The notes: generated by a model from the letters alone, not told the origin. Positions 28,908-41,104 are shown, counted from the first letter of the stretch. The stretch: 64,000 bases of DNA from Pseudogymnoascus destructans (GCF_001641265.1 NW_020167525.1:248001-312000); one strand, 5' to 3'. A program made the numbers and translations.

Positions 28908-31900
28908 TCAGGCCTTCCTGAAGTCCGAAATGTATTCATTGGGCGTAACCCCCTCGTCCTCGTCGTCACCGTCTTCGTTAGAGACATCATCACAGTTCTC
29001 AGACTCTTCATCAGTTTCGTGCTTAGTTGGAGAGTAAGTTGCATCGGGGGTCTCGTATGCAGGAGGCAAGTCGTCAGGACCCTCATCGGTATCATCTGTT
29101 TCCTGCTGGGTACGCTTCCGCTTCCGTAGATTCCTGTTAACGGGGGTAAATGATGCACCCTGGGCAGGACCCTCGTCATCAGAAGAGCCGCTGTCCCTCT
29201 CTGGCGACCATCAGGAACAGGCACCCGACCCCAAGCACGAAGTTTCAACGGCATAGTTTTCTGACCTTTTAATGCTGTCTTACCCTCATCGGAATTGTGC
29301 GCAGCCAACATTTCATCCCGGTTGTCGTTCAAAGCATCTGCGATGACCTGGAAGGATTCAGGAGAGCGGAGTTTTGTCAACACATCAATGATGCTCTTGT
29401 CGACCTGCTTAGTTTCACGCCAGGCGTTGTGACTGTTGACTACAGAAAGTTGCACGATGGTGACCTTCTCCTTTTGCGACACCTGCATTTATATTAACAC
29501 CATCCTCTGTACATGTTTAGGGAGGGGGCACTTACTCGGATAGGTCGATAGTGTACCTGTAGCTCTGACGGCAGGTTGATCGCTGTAGTGACCGAGCATA
29601 CCCGATGGCATGCCCCGTCTAAGTTGGCGCCCTGTGATGACACCTGATACATCATAACTAGGACAACCAAGTCCGACTGGGGCTCATTGAACTCCTGAAT
29701 GAGCGCGATTCGCTGGAGGTCATTCAGACCAGCATGCAACACCTCTGCCCGGATGTATATTGACTTCAACACTGTCTCAATAAACCATGCTGAGACGGGG
29801 ATATCCTCAGAGCACAGCAACTTGTTCCGTCCTCCATCTGGTCTCCTTTTCAGGCAATGATCCATCACGTATTTTAGAATCCAACGCATCTTCGGGGAGA
29901 CGAAAGTCAAGTGGTGTATCAAATCGGCAGCGTCCTTGATCACCCGATCGCCCTTTCGCACAGTAGCATGTGCAAGCTGCAGTCCCGTGAAGCCTTGGGC
30001 TCGTAGTATGCTGATAGTTGCAACAGTGTCATCAAGGCGCTTCTTCCGAACCTTCGTATTATCCAGGGTGTCGTGGAATCGGCTTAGTATAGTCGAGACT
30101 GCATTTACCGTCATCGCCCGTAGTGGGCCGGTAATGCAAGGAAAGCTTTTGACTTCTGCCGTTGGGTCGATACGGCTTTGTTTCTGATTTGCCCATATCT
30201 CAAGGCCTTCTTCGTAATCCTTGACAAACGACTGATGGAAGAACTGGTACTCTGCTGCTTCCGCAGAACTCATCTTCAACTGCACTGTGGTAATTTCGTA
30301 TGGTGGCATTAGGTTAGCCAGTGACAGCCGCTCCCCTTGACTATTTAAGGGTATGGAGGTTGCCGTTGATCGCTGAAGGAGTAATAGTCTTTCCATGCAC
30401 CTGTAAAGCTTGTTTATCGTCGACTTCTCCTTGCTGTTTAGGAGTGTTCAAGTCCGATATGGGTTAGCAGCGATTAGATTCTTCCATGATGAATGAGGGA
30501 AATCCTGTGAGACCAGGAGCTCAAAGTCCTTGTAGTTGCCATCAAGTGTTTGGATCCAGTCGCGCCTAGTCTGGTTCAATTAGAGAGACTTGTTGATCTG
30601 TGGCCACAATATGTTCAAGGGGCCAAGAATGTCCTTATTCATTAGCCAGGCTCTGTACATGTATAGGAGTAGCTTGACTTACCGTGCTCTGGTTCTGGAT
30701 TGGTGTGCCTGTAATGAACCAGTGATGCCGCGCGTTCAACCTCGCCACTGCAACATGGATATTGCTCAACGGGTTGCGAATCTTATGACCCTCATCTAGA
30801 ATCACTGTATGGAACACCCCCTTCCACTTTCCAATCCAATCGGCTGGCTTGAAGGTTTTCTCGTCTCCTGGCTGGCCGTGGCTTCTGAAGGGTCCGGCCT
30901 GCGAGGGTGTCGTACGAAGTCAATATGACAGTCTTTGCGGCCGACTTGTTATCTGTGTCGAAAATAAATCGAAGGGCGGCAGGGAACTTCTTCGGGGATT
31001 TGGGATAGCTCTTCATAGCTTTCGAAGATATCCATTTGAGGAATGACGCTCCGTTCGGTGGTTGTAAGGACACAGGGCACCCAGCTCACAGTAATAGCAT
31101 ATGAGAGTGCGAGTCGGAGGCTAAACGGATGCTATCCTATAGGTCTACTACGAAGGATACAAAAAAGATGATGGGGAACCCCGTCAGTCGATTTTCTCAA
31201 GTATCTGAAACCCATCCGACTCGGTTCCGACTCGGTTAGGCCACCCAAATGATCACACATGACCCCGCGGCTACCCGGAGTCTACTCCCTAGAATGGGAG
31301 ACGAGAAGGCATCCTTACAGTGGTAAGTCTCCATAGGCGAGGACCAGATTAATTCCCTTGAAGTGCTTTGTAATGTCCTGACGCCATTGTTCGATGACAG
31401 GTCCAGCCGGCGCTAGTATGAGATGGGGCCTGTAGTTTCCTGGGGCATCAGGAGTGAAATATCGGAACACCCATTCTAGGTATAAACATGAGGTGAAGGT
31501 TTTACCTAACCCCATGTTGTCGACCAACACCCACCAAACGTGCGGGCCATTTGAAGTAGGTCAGCTGCAGCCTGACCTTCTTTTGTTGGAGCAAGTATAT
31601 AACCATACGCCTTTAGTACCATCCATAGGAAACCAGTGATTTGATGTCCTAGGGGTCGGATGCTGACAGTTGGAAGCGACTTTAGGGCGTACTTGGCAAG
31701 CGTGCACTGCTTGTCATGCCAAGTATCAAAATGCGCGTTGGCAATCGTAAGGCAAGCATCGAGTGGAGGACCAGTCTGGGATTCGTCACCGGTAAATAGC
31801 TTCTGCATCTTGTAGAAGCCTGCCATGCTTGTGGCATCTTCTTCGTTTTCGCAAAGCTAAGAGGTAATCAGTATTTGGGGGGTCTCTATACATGCACAGA

Positions 31901-33806
31901 GTTGGATGCTTACATCTGCATTTAGAGTTGTAGCTGTTGCCGCTGCCATACCTCTCTGGATCTCTTGTCGGACAGTGCCAGGGAGACCTGACAGGTTTAA
32001 TGCTGCCTTTGGCGCGACATTAGCAACACGTAACGTGCCAACAACCTTTCGAATGAAAGCCTCAATACCGGCTGGAGTTGACACATCAATGCCTAGGTGC
32101 CAGGCTTGTGACTCTGCCGATTTGCAGTCGCCAAACAGTTTATCTGGGGTCACAATGCCTCGAATCCCATGATAATTTGATCCCGTAAGCGCACCCTGTA
32201 AGTAAGACAACTTTGAACCGGTATGAGAGAGCTCTGGGGTTTCAGGGCCCTTTCCCTTTCCCTTTATATCAACTTGGGCAGGCGCTGGGGCAATATGAGT
32301 GCAAGGCGTCGGGTGATTTGCATGAGTGGTTGCATCGTCCTGGGCAGCAGTGTTCTCTGTTATGGCTAGAGCCCCTACTTCATCACTGTATACCTGAATA
32401 GGGCCTCCGTCGAACTCGTATGGGTATGGTCCGTCTTCTTCGGTGTCCACTACCTTCAGAGAATATTCTATGCAGAACTTGCTCCCTGAGTGTAAAACTT
32501 CCAGAACGTCTGTCCATGGTGTGACCTGATCCGGGTTCTCATTGTCATAGATAATCCATGGACCCTCCTGTAGAACTTGTACAGGGCCAGGGTCTTCTGC
32601 GGCAGGAAGTGCAGTTGGGATCAAAGTCAGGGTGCTAAAGTCACACCTGAGCCTAGGAAGTGACAGCTCGTGGCGCAAGTGGTCACGCCACTGGGGGCCA
32701 ATCTCAAAGTCTCGAATGTCGTGCTTATAGTCGACAATGTCTTGCGACAAGCAGATCTTCTTCCGCTTGAGGTATGAGTTGATATGCTCCGAGAGTTGCT
32801 CGTCGTCCTCTGTTCCATCTTCGCGAACAAACTATAGGGTAACTTCAATTGGGGCTGGCTTCTCTTGATTCATAAGACCGAGGATTGCAGATGCTCCAGG
32901 TACCTCTTTAACTGTCTCATTCCCCATCCACGAGGGGAGCCTGTCTGGATGCACTATACCAGAGACGAAATACTGGTTCTTCCCAAGTTTGGCCTTGATT
33001 GGAGCAAATTTCAATGATGTGGTCTGGTAGAGAAGATATCGGACACATATGTAAGCCCTTGAGTAGCGTTCCATAGCATGCTCACGGAACATATCGAGAG
33101 GTCCGAGGGTTGGAACTAGTAAAGTCGTCTTGTCAAAAGCTGGGACAAAAAACCCCTTCACTCCAGACTGCTCAATGCGGAGCTTGGCAAACTGTGATTG
33201 TAACTCTGTGTCCTCAAGAGTTAACAGCCCAACATCCTCAAGAGCACGGGCGGTATGATGTATGGTTCCCGCAAACATGAGAGTAAGTGCTCGCGTTGTG
33301 TCCTCTGTATTGGCCTTATCTTCTTCGGAGCGGTTGTTGAAGTTGAAGACTAGTGTGTCGATATTGGTCTCATATTCATATGCATCAACGTCGTTGAGTG
33401 AAGATTCTAAGATGGAAGTCGCTGTGACTTGGATCTTATTCTTAAGGATAGTCTCAAAAACCATTGCTCCCCTCATAATTGGCCAGGACCACATCAGATC
33501 GCGTAGATGTAGAGTGTCGGTGTAGCCAAGGTAACCAGCAACAGAGGCCTCAGCCAGTCTTGACAGATCATTGAGTGTTGGGTTTCCCGGGGCCCATTTC
33601 TTCACTTGTGTCTGTGAAGCAGAGGCACACTTTCTTGATGGGGTCTATCGCTACATCAGTCCTGTGTACATGTATAGAGGGAGGCATCTTACCTCAACTT
33701 GAGTCACGCTGCTTCCAGACAGTATCGGCACATCCTGATCTTCGGCCTCAGCTTCTTGTTTCCCACCTTGCGTCTTCGCACGTTTTGAAGGTGGAGTCCC
33801 AGCCAT
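28908..33806 (-). pseudogene. SNF2-family ATPase of a large transposon-like cassette, decayed
   Basis: ATG 33806 opens MAGTPPSKRAKTQ. A 66-bp 5' intron (33808-33873) lies just upstream. Internal introns are 33612-33692, 31857-31913, 30634-30682 and 29483-29535. The long N-terminal region has no recognised domain. The helicase core has Walker A DNMGLGKTF, a QWRQDI segment, motif II ILDEGHKIRN, motif III WFITGTPIQN, and a C-terminal lobe with QGANLDGA and QVHYRP. An acidic tail ends at 28908. Lesions: TAG near 32833, frameshifts near 31520, 30830 and 29210, stops near 30580 and 30460, and a solo LTR at 31063. SNF2 proteins use ATP to move along DNA. Here it sits beside a Tnp2-like transposase, suggesting a transposon-borne role. 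Confidence 0.82.
31063..31319 (-). repeat. Solo LTR of gypsy-2 family inside the SNF2 gene
   Basis: 257 bp with ends TGTAAGGA..TCCTTACA, matching the LTR at 6462-6719. Target duplication GTGGT at 31058-31062 and 31320-31324. Removing the LTR and one GTGGT rejoins the SNF2 frame (YGDLP to PNGASF). It lies between the Walker A segment and the DEGH box. Confidence 0.95.
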
Positions 33807-33873
33807 GCTAAGAGTACTGTGTGTTGTCAGTGCCCTGCCCCTGTACATGTTCAGAATATTCCAGGGCTCTCAC

Positions 33874-34359
33874 CTTGAATTCACTTGGGTGAAATCAAAT
33901 CTGGCACTAGTAAGGTTGTCGGCATAGGAATCGGGCGCCAAATGCGTGTATTTGGCATGGTTTTGGCATGATAGAGGCTTGATTGTTTCGCTTTGCGGTG
34001 TATTGAGGTTGGTGTAGGTGAATTTGAGGCTGTGGCAAGGCTCTAGCGCAGATAGATGGCCCTGGTTTGGCCGATCTACTGCGCACGAGGTTTTGGATGA
34101 CTTGAATCGGTCAGAAAGAGTTTTGGAGGAAAGAAAGAGGTTTTGGATGAAAGGAAAGGTGTTTGAACTTACAGAAAGGCTGTTCTAGGGGTCCACAAAC
34201 AGCCAGAAGGAAGGTGGTGGTGGTGTTGTTGTTGGAGGGTTGACGGAAGAAGAAGAAGGTTGATATTTGGAAATCAGTTTCGGCAACAGAGCCCACCAAA
34301 TTGTTGGAACAAGTACAGAGGAGGGCCAAATAGAGAGGAGGGCTGATGGTAGAAGCATA
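33874..34359. other. Spacer between Tnp2-like gene and SNF2 gene
   Basis: No open frame is supported. It holds the upstream region of the SNF2 gene. Repeats of GTTTTGGA(TG/GG)AAAG at 34090-34160 and a GGTGGTGGTGTTGTTGTTGG run at 34210-34235 are visible. A TATA-like element cannot be assigned. Confidence 0.5.
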
Positions 34360-37300
34360 TTATTGGAAGCGTACGTCCCAGGTGCAATGAATGAACATTT
34401 TTGGAGAAGTAGGGACCATATATATCCCCTCTGCCTCAATTTGTGGTAACGGAACTATTTGTCGGAACAAGGTTTGGGCGAATAGTGGGAGGTTAAGAAC
34501 CATATCCCAAGATCCCTTCTGAACCAACTCTTCTATAAGTATGAAGACCTTGGGCAATTGGTCTAGGTCAGGAGCATATGTAATTATCCGACCAAACGTA
34601 GTAGATGTGGTTACTACTATGTCGCCCTGCCTTAAAATGCGCCGCCGGGAACTCTCTGTAATTGAATATGACAATTGTTGATACCAGCGGAAACGTGTAT
34701 TCTTAAACATCACTCTGTGGTGGCCATGTTTGGTAAGTATCTCCTCAAATAAGTTCGAGACTGATTTAGTAAACAGTCGAGCTTTAACTGGAAGTCCCTG
34801 TAAACCACACTCAGTTCTTGATAGCTCACCTTGGACCCAGACATCAATATGAGAGCCACTAGCCTCTACATTACCGTATATACGTAAGTCTGAGGTTAAG
34901 GCACGCCTATCAGCAACTGTTAGTAGAGATTCAAACACTGCTGGGCAATTATCCTTAATCCTTATAACCTGGGCGGAGGTCTCTGTACATGTATGGAGGA
35001 AGGCACCACACAGGGTAGACCGGAGGGTTGTAAATATACACTCTTGGATAAGTAGATCCCGTTCAGGCCGTCTGTGGTTTGTCCGTATAACTGCTTCCTT
35101 GAAGAATTTGTGCTTGTCTTCGCCCCAGAACACGTTTGTATTCCATACACTTCCATACTCCTCCATCATTTGGTGGAAGTGAAGGGCGATATGGAAATTA
35201 GGAAGCCGGCCTGCATGACCAATAACACTAGCATTACCTTGGGTAGGGTTGACTTGATCATCAGTACTAGTTTCAACCTCAGATCCACTTTGGCTAAAGG
35301 TAGCATAGGACTGTAGGGCGGCCGATGCAACGCCAGGCCCTATATTGCTAGCGGTTTGCCTGCTTTCTAAGGTGCCTGACGACTTCGCCGCTGCCTTCAT
35401 AAGACACAAGAAACTAGCTCTCCCCTCTAATATAACATTGTGGAAGTCCAGCCGCTCTGTAGTAGTAAGACTGATAGACAACACAAAGGAATTACTTCTT
35501 GCAATGTGCCCAAATGCACTCACAATAAAATCAACATCCGTTTTATTATGTATAGGCCGGGCTGTCACTGGACATTCACGGGCTAGAGCCGACTGGAACG
35601 TGTGCCGTACATGTATTGTTTTCAGCTAGCGGCGAAGTATTAATGGTACGATAATGGATGCCTTCCCACATTCGCTCATTGACCACGACCGTATGTGTTT
35701 TTCTGGGGACTGTATTCGACTCCAGCCAGGGGGGAAGGTAAATTTCTGGAACTGTTGGGTGAACTCAATCTGGGCAGCTGGGGTTAGTAACGGACCATAT
35801 AATATTGGGTATAGCCTCCGAATGATACCAAGGAACTCACTATGAGCTGGATCTGGGGGGCGGCTCATAACAATGTCAAGAGATGAGATGACCATCTGCA
35901 ACGCAGATGGTTGGTCAGCTAATCCATGTTGGCGACCAAATTGTAGTCGGGTCGACTTCGAGGTAAGCTCATCCATCTGCCTCCGCAACTCTTGCACTTG
36001 GTAATGAAACTGCCCATGGCGCTTAATGTCTCTTCCGAGATTAGCCCTTGTATCAAGGCTTGCATCACAAAACCGACAGCAGAGGTTGGCTCCTGGTGAA
36101 AGGAATCCAGCTGACTGTTGCTGCCCTTTCATGTCACCCAGGATAGTAATAAATGGTGCCCATACTACTGTCTGCACCCCTTTGATAACCATCGAGCAAC
36201 CACGCTCAAGTGTCCCTATACATGTACGGAGCACCGATATAGTGGCACCTAGATGGGAGCCATGGGGCCCTAGGATCAGGGTATGACTATTCATGCTTCT
36301 TTGCCGCTGCTCGATGTCTAACCCAGCTGGCATCATATATATCCCAGTGATCGAGCGGTACATATTGCGATATAGCCCAAAGTCGTCAATAAACATAATT
36401 AAGGGTAGTGACTGGACTCCTGACATGATTGTAGCCACTAAGTAGTCCCGGCCGTATTGCTCAATCTCTATCCCTCCATGCACTGGAGTACTCCGTTGAA
36501 TATCAACAATTCCGTGGCTTTTGGTGTATATTTTAGTAACAACCCAAGGCGTCCGTACAACACCCTTGCCCCACTGTATGCTTATATCAGGTCGACGATG
36601 TAGCACTTGAGTAGGCTGTATCCAGAGAAAAGACCCGTCATCAAGGAGGTGTTCGCTTATAGACAGCCTTTCCACGTCCTCCTGTAGTCTCTGGGACTGG
36701 TATAGTATATTGTTCCGGTGGATTAATGGTCTTATGTGGAGGAGCACCATGTTTAGGGTAGTAGATGAACCCCGCCTATCACGCCCAATAAACACAACCT
36801 GCCCAGAATGCTTGGATGTAGAGACGCAACAAGCAGTGTTGTTACATTTATATTGGACAAAGTCAGACGGGAAAATTGGCTCTCCACAACTGTACAGCGC
36901 AAAGTCCACGCCACACGTCCTAATTGAAGAACCCCATGCTCGGGAGTGGTATAACTCAGTTGGATTATCCACAATATCGGCCTCCCTTGGTGTATAGGCT
37001 GACCAAGGGTAGATAATAGTATTGTAGCAGCAATAACCCGAGGGTCAAAGAAGTGAATATAGCTTTGAGACTTTGCAGCGATGCCTGGAGGCTGCTTGTC
37101 CATCCGGACGTCTATTATTGATCTTTGAAGTGGTAGTAAAGGTAGTCGGCGACGACACCACTTTTGAAGTGTTGCAAGGTTCTCTGGGAGCTGAGTAAAT
37201 TCCTCGTTTGGAATGAGTCGTAACACTTGGATCAAGGCCTTATAGGACTGCCGAGTAACTTGATGCGTATCGCACCAAATGCCAAATGCCATGGTGAAGT

Positions 37301-37826
37301 CTGATAATGGTCTCGATTGAGGGTTTAAAGCTGCTAGATCAATGACATCATCACTGGCAAAATGAACCTTTGGATTGTGTTCACTCTCTACTGAGCCATT
37401 CTCTGAGTAGTCGTCCTCTCACACTATAGCATCATTGTAGTCCCCCTGGAAGGCGTCCTCTGTACATGTATAAGACGACCCTGGTTCCATAATTGGCATT
37501 GTAGGCCATTTGGCGTTGGATTGTGAGTCAGGAAAATCGGCAAGCTCATTTTCATCATCGTCATTATAATGCGTATAATAATCTTCTGGCTGATTTAAGG
37601 TTAGTGAAGGAGGTGGCACATAGGATTGAGCGTTACTTGACCCATTATCTAGAGCAGGAAGCTGCAGATGTTGTCTCCGGGTAGCCTCAGCTCGGTTCAT
37701 CTGTGTAGTCTGATATACAACATGCCTCCGAAGATTTGCCCCGGAAGCTGGCCATCTACGCCTACACCGGCGATTTGGATTACCAAAATCCTCTGCAGTA
37801 TATGTTGCATTGGGGCTTGAGTTCAT
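34360..37826 (-). pseudogene. Tnp2-like (CACTA/Plavaka-type) transposase, decayed
   Basis: Reading from ATG 37826 (MNSSPNATYTAEDF). The N-terminal part has a zinc-finger-like CRRRWPASGANLRRHV (the CCRVC/BED style start is not clear). Then come FTMAFGIWCDTHQV, DNPTELYHSRAWGSSI, the catalytic block PLIMFIDDFGLYRNMYRS followed by LILGPHGSHLG and ITILGDMKGQQQ, and a cysteine pair NLCCRFCDAS. The C-terminal block LPNFHIALHFHQMMEEYG, NTNVFWGEDKHKFFK is typical of fungal Tnp2 proteins. Lesions are an in-frame TGA (about 37418), a frame change near 37010 and a TAG near 35628. Otherwise the frame is open for about 1140 codons without introns. Confidence 0.82.
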
Positions 37827-38151
37827 TGCTATAGGTAGTAGGTTATAGAACTCCCAATTTGTATAGGGGGTTATATTGAGGTAAGAGTCGCATTATGAAC
37901 AGTTGAATTAGACGACGGGGTTTGGCGATCATTCATCACGTGACACTGTATGACACTTCACGCGTTGTTTACAATTTTCGAATTTATACCCCCCCCGGTT
38001 ACAAAATCACACACTTAAACCACCTTGTGTTGGTGTCTATAACAGGAAGTGTATAGGAGTATACTATTGGTATTCATGCACCCTCCCCCCCCCCGCCCCC
38101 CCCGAACATGTACAGAAGGGAGGCTAATTCTGGGTTGTAGAATCAATACCA
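37827..38151. promoter_or_regulatory. Divergent promoter region of the cassette
   Basis: Lies between the start of the Tnp2-like gene (minus) and the disordered protein (plus). It contains runs of C (38084-38103) and CCCCCCCGG (37991). A possible 5'-leader intron ends at TTGTAG (about 38141) with a GGCTAATTC branch-like site and one TACATGTA-type motif inside. Confidence 0.5.
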
Positions 38152-38825
38152 TGCCAAAGACCTCGCGTCGCCCAAGACGCGCTACTAGAGGCACAACCAG
38201 AGGCACAACCAGAGGCGCGTCGCAGGCATATAACCAGGAAGATCACAATCATGAGAGCTCGCAAATGCAGGTATATCAGACCTCAAACTCCCAATATCCA
38301 TATGGTGCGCGCAGCATTGTTCACCACGACTCAAATAGCCCAGAATTGTCTCAGGCCCAGTCTTCGTCCAACTTAACCAACAATGAGGCCCTACCTACTA
38401 TAATCAACTCCCCGACTTCGCAGTTATTGCTCCATATTCAACCCAATACCATTAGCCCAGCGCAGTCTCAAGTTGGACAGATCCATGAGCCTCAGTTTCG
38501 TGTAGCATCATCCCAGCTTCCTACCCAGCTAGCAACGAAACTGTCCTTTGACAACAGTCATTTCAACAGACCTCAACCACATCGGAATGACACCGGCTTC
38601 CAAAATGCAACTGCTCTAACTTCGACCCCACAACTTAGTGGTCAAAGTAGTAACTCTACAAGGTCCACCAACTCCCTGCCAGTCTACCGACCTGCTGCAA
38701 AGCGTATGAGGCCTAACGACAACGATTCTTACAATAGTAGCACCAAGCCCTTTCGGCAGGCAGAGAACCAGACCAAAGTGTTCGACAATGCAGCTTGGAA
38801 ACAAATCCGGAAGAAGTTGGACTGA
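38152..38825 (+). CDS. Disordered cassette protein with RG-rich N-terminus
   Basis: MPKTSRRPRRATRGTTRGTTRG forms a basic, RGT-repeat N-terminus that could bind nucleic acid (the TTRG unit repeats because of a 12-bp DNA repeat). The rest is rich in S, Q, N, P and T and predicted to be disordered. A second basic segment is PAAKRMRPNDND, nuclear-localisation-like. It is divergent from the Tnp2-like gene and probably part of the same mobile cassette. No known family was recognised. The stop at 38823-38825 may be followed by further exons. Confidence 0.55.
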
Positions 38826-39656
38826 GATCCGATGGCTTACCCTTCAATATGGACGGGCTACAGACAAGTAGCTTGAAGCCATAGTTATAAGGCAAGGGGT
38901 AATACAAATATGTGGAAACACCGGACTATTACCTGCATGATGGTATGACTACTCGACCCCTTCTGTGGTGGCTTATCTGAACATGTACAGGAGTGGGTTA
39001 GCAAAACCCTTGCAAAGCCAGGCATAGTGGCCATGCAGAACGAACAGGATCCATCTCGACTATGGGAGGTGTTCGAGTCTGTTTATAGTGTTGTTGATGC
39101 AGAGAGTGTGTTTTGTTGGGCTAGTCGATACATCCTTTTCTATGAGAAATAGAATCGAGTGAACCGCGTCCTGATGGGACAGCCTCAATTGCTCCTGGGC
39201 CATTCTGGATTAAATGTACAGTTTCTATTAACTATACAAGTATTAAGGCTAACTGACTTAGTTTGGTTTATATCATTGGCAGTAAAGGTAAGGCTCCACC
39301 TTGACTTTGAAAGAAATCATGGTGTTCGCAACGGCGTTCCTAGGCAGGTGCTCCTAAATTGGTTTGATGCCTATAGAACCAGCATAAAAACATCAAGGCT
39401 TCCCGGCTAAAATTTGGATATGTATGGCCGGCAGAGGAAAACGCCACTTATTGACGACCAGATTGCACAACAATCAATAGGCACTTTGAGGGACAGCATT
39501 GACTGGGGTTCAGCAGATGAGGAGGATGGTAGTAGCGAAGGGCATGGGCAATATGGGGACGACGATAATGACGACGACGAGGACCAGTACGATAACGATA
39601 ACTGTGCTTATGGCCGTAGAGAGGATATACGTAGTGTGTTTGACGAAGTAATATAA
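38826..39656 (+). pseudogene. Probable downstream exons: unknown protein with acidic tail
   Basis: Several frames carry protein-like stretches: LAKPGIVAMQNEQDPSRLWEVFESVYS.. (about 39000-39150, stop at 39150), LHLDFERNHGVRNGVPRQVL (about 39300) and a C-terminal block MYGRQRKTPLIDDQ followed by a D/E/G-rich acidic tail ending at 39656. Stops separate them, so either introns or decay is involved. Function is not known. Confidence 0.4.
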
Positions 39657-39698
39657 TAGGACAATATTTATATTTATAGAAGGATATAAATTATAGTA

Positions 39699-40122
39699 AC
39701 GTACATGTATAACGAACCGGCCAAACAAGCGAACCGGCCAATCCATTTTACACCTTAAATCACGAATTTCATAACTTAATATCTCAACAACCCTTTAATA
39801 ATAAGTTATAAAAATATGTACTTAGCCTTTTATAAGCATTTAAAGTACTCTATTTGATTTTTAAAGCAATTAGTATTGTAGTTATTAAGATATTGAGTTT
39901 TAGCCCCGACTTTTGACCTAATTCTTAGTATCTTAATAACTACAATACTAATTGCTTTAAAAATCAAATAGAGTACTTTAAATGCTTATAAAAGGCTAAG
40001 TACATATTTTTATAACTTATTATTAAAGGGTTGTTGAGATATTAAGTTATGAAATTCGTGATTTAAGGTGTAAAATGGATTGGCCGGTTCGCTTGTTTGG
40101 CCGGTTCGTTATACATGTACGT
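39699..40122. mobile_element. Foldback MITE with perfect 194-bp inverted repeats
   Basis: Two arms (39699-39892 and 39929-40122) are exact reverse complements by eye, separated by a 36-bp loop. TA on both sides (39697-39698, 40123-40124) fits a TA target duplication. The outer ends begin ACGTACATGTATAACG. There is no coding capacity. The exact match of the arms suggests recent origin or strong homogenisation. Confidence 0.93.
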
Positions 40123-41104
40123 TATTTTTTATTTAAATTATTTAACGTAACGTATGGGGTAGTCGGACATACGGGGTAGTCGGACAAAAATGCCCGACTA
40201 CCAACTCAGAACCTTCATACCTTCCACCATGAACATCCCACAACCATACAGTCATGCTCAGATTGAAGACAACATCCAAAAGGCTGTCATTGCGCTCCAA
40301 TTGAAGGAATTCAAATCAATTAGACTTGCTGCAGACCACTTCGAAGTTCCTAAGTCAACTCTTGCTGATAGGATGTAGCTCACGAAATTGAACAAGCTCT
40401 CTCAAATGCAGAAGAAAATACACTAGCACGATGGATTACACGTCTCACTGCCACGGGTTTTCCTGCAACTCCTATGTTGATCAAGGAAATGGCTGAAGAA
40501 ATTCGCGTACGACGCGTCCAAATCACGTCTTCTCAAACCACTCTTCGGACCAATCCTACCCCCATAGGCCATGAATGGATCTATAGATTCTTAAAACGAC
40601 ATCCAAACTTTAAAGGGGTCTACTCAAGACAACTAGAGTCTGCACGACATAAAGAAGCCACTCCTATAAAGATTTCAGCTTGGTTTGACGCGTTTAAAGC
40701 ACGAATTGAAGAGCGAAAGTACAAGCCATGCAACATCTATAATATGGATGAGACAGGTTTTGCAGTTGGAGAGACTCAATCCACGCGAATAATTGTTGAT
40801 TCTACCTTGAAATCCAATTGGAAGGTCACAGCTGGGAAGCAGGAGTGGATAACTGTACTTGAATGCATTGATGCAGACGGTGGTGCTTTACCACCTATGA
40901 TTATATTTAAGGCTAAGAATACCAATTCAAGTTGGATTCCAAAGGACACCCCTACAAACTGGCACTTCTCAACAAGTAATAGTGGCTGGACTTCAAACAG
41001 TCATGGATTTGAGTGGTTGCGGAAGGTATTTGAGCCTGAGTCACGCAAAAAGTCTGGAAATCACCCGCGAATGTTGATTATGGATGGCCATTCTAGTCAC
41101 ATTA

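Larger units (their letters stand above)
28477..38991. repeat. Twelve dispersed copies of a TACATGTA-centred motif
   Basis: Core ACATGT (one copy ACATGC) at 28482, 29511, 30657, 31890, 33668, 33845, 34987, 35609, 36220, 37464, 38106 and 38981. On the sense strand of the local gene the consensus is approximately CTRTACATGTACAGAGG, a near-palindrome with a purine-rich 3' side. Five copies fall inside introns of the SNF2 gene, others in coding sequence of the Tnp2-like gene, and one in the leader of the plus-strand gene. Outside this cassette the core is nearly absent apart from the foldback element at 39.7-40.1 kb and a few unrelated contexts. Confidence 0.75.

Noticed and set aside
34975..35020. 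An intron around the TACATGTA motif in the Tnp2-like gene
   Set aside because: Removing the GT..CAG interval breaks the frame, while reading through gives a protein of the length usual for this family. The motif is coding here.
35600..35660. An intron joining the two Tnp2-like frames
   Set aside because: A single TAG followed by a fully open, family-like continuation (IHVRHTFQSALARECP) explains the break better.
39697..40124. TACATGTA in the foldback arms as part of the cassette motif family
   Set aside because: The flanks (ACG..TAACG) do not match the CTR..CAGAGG consensus, so it is kept apart.
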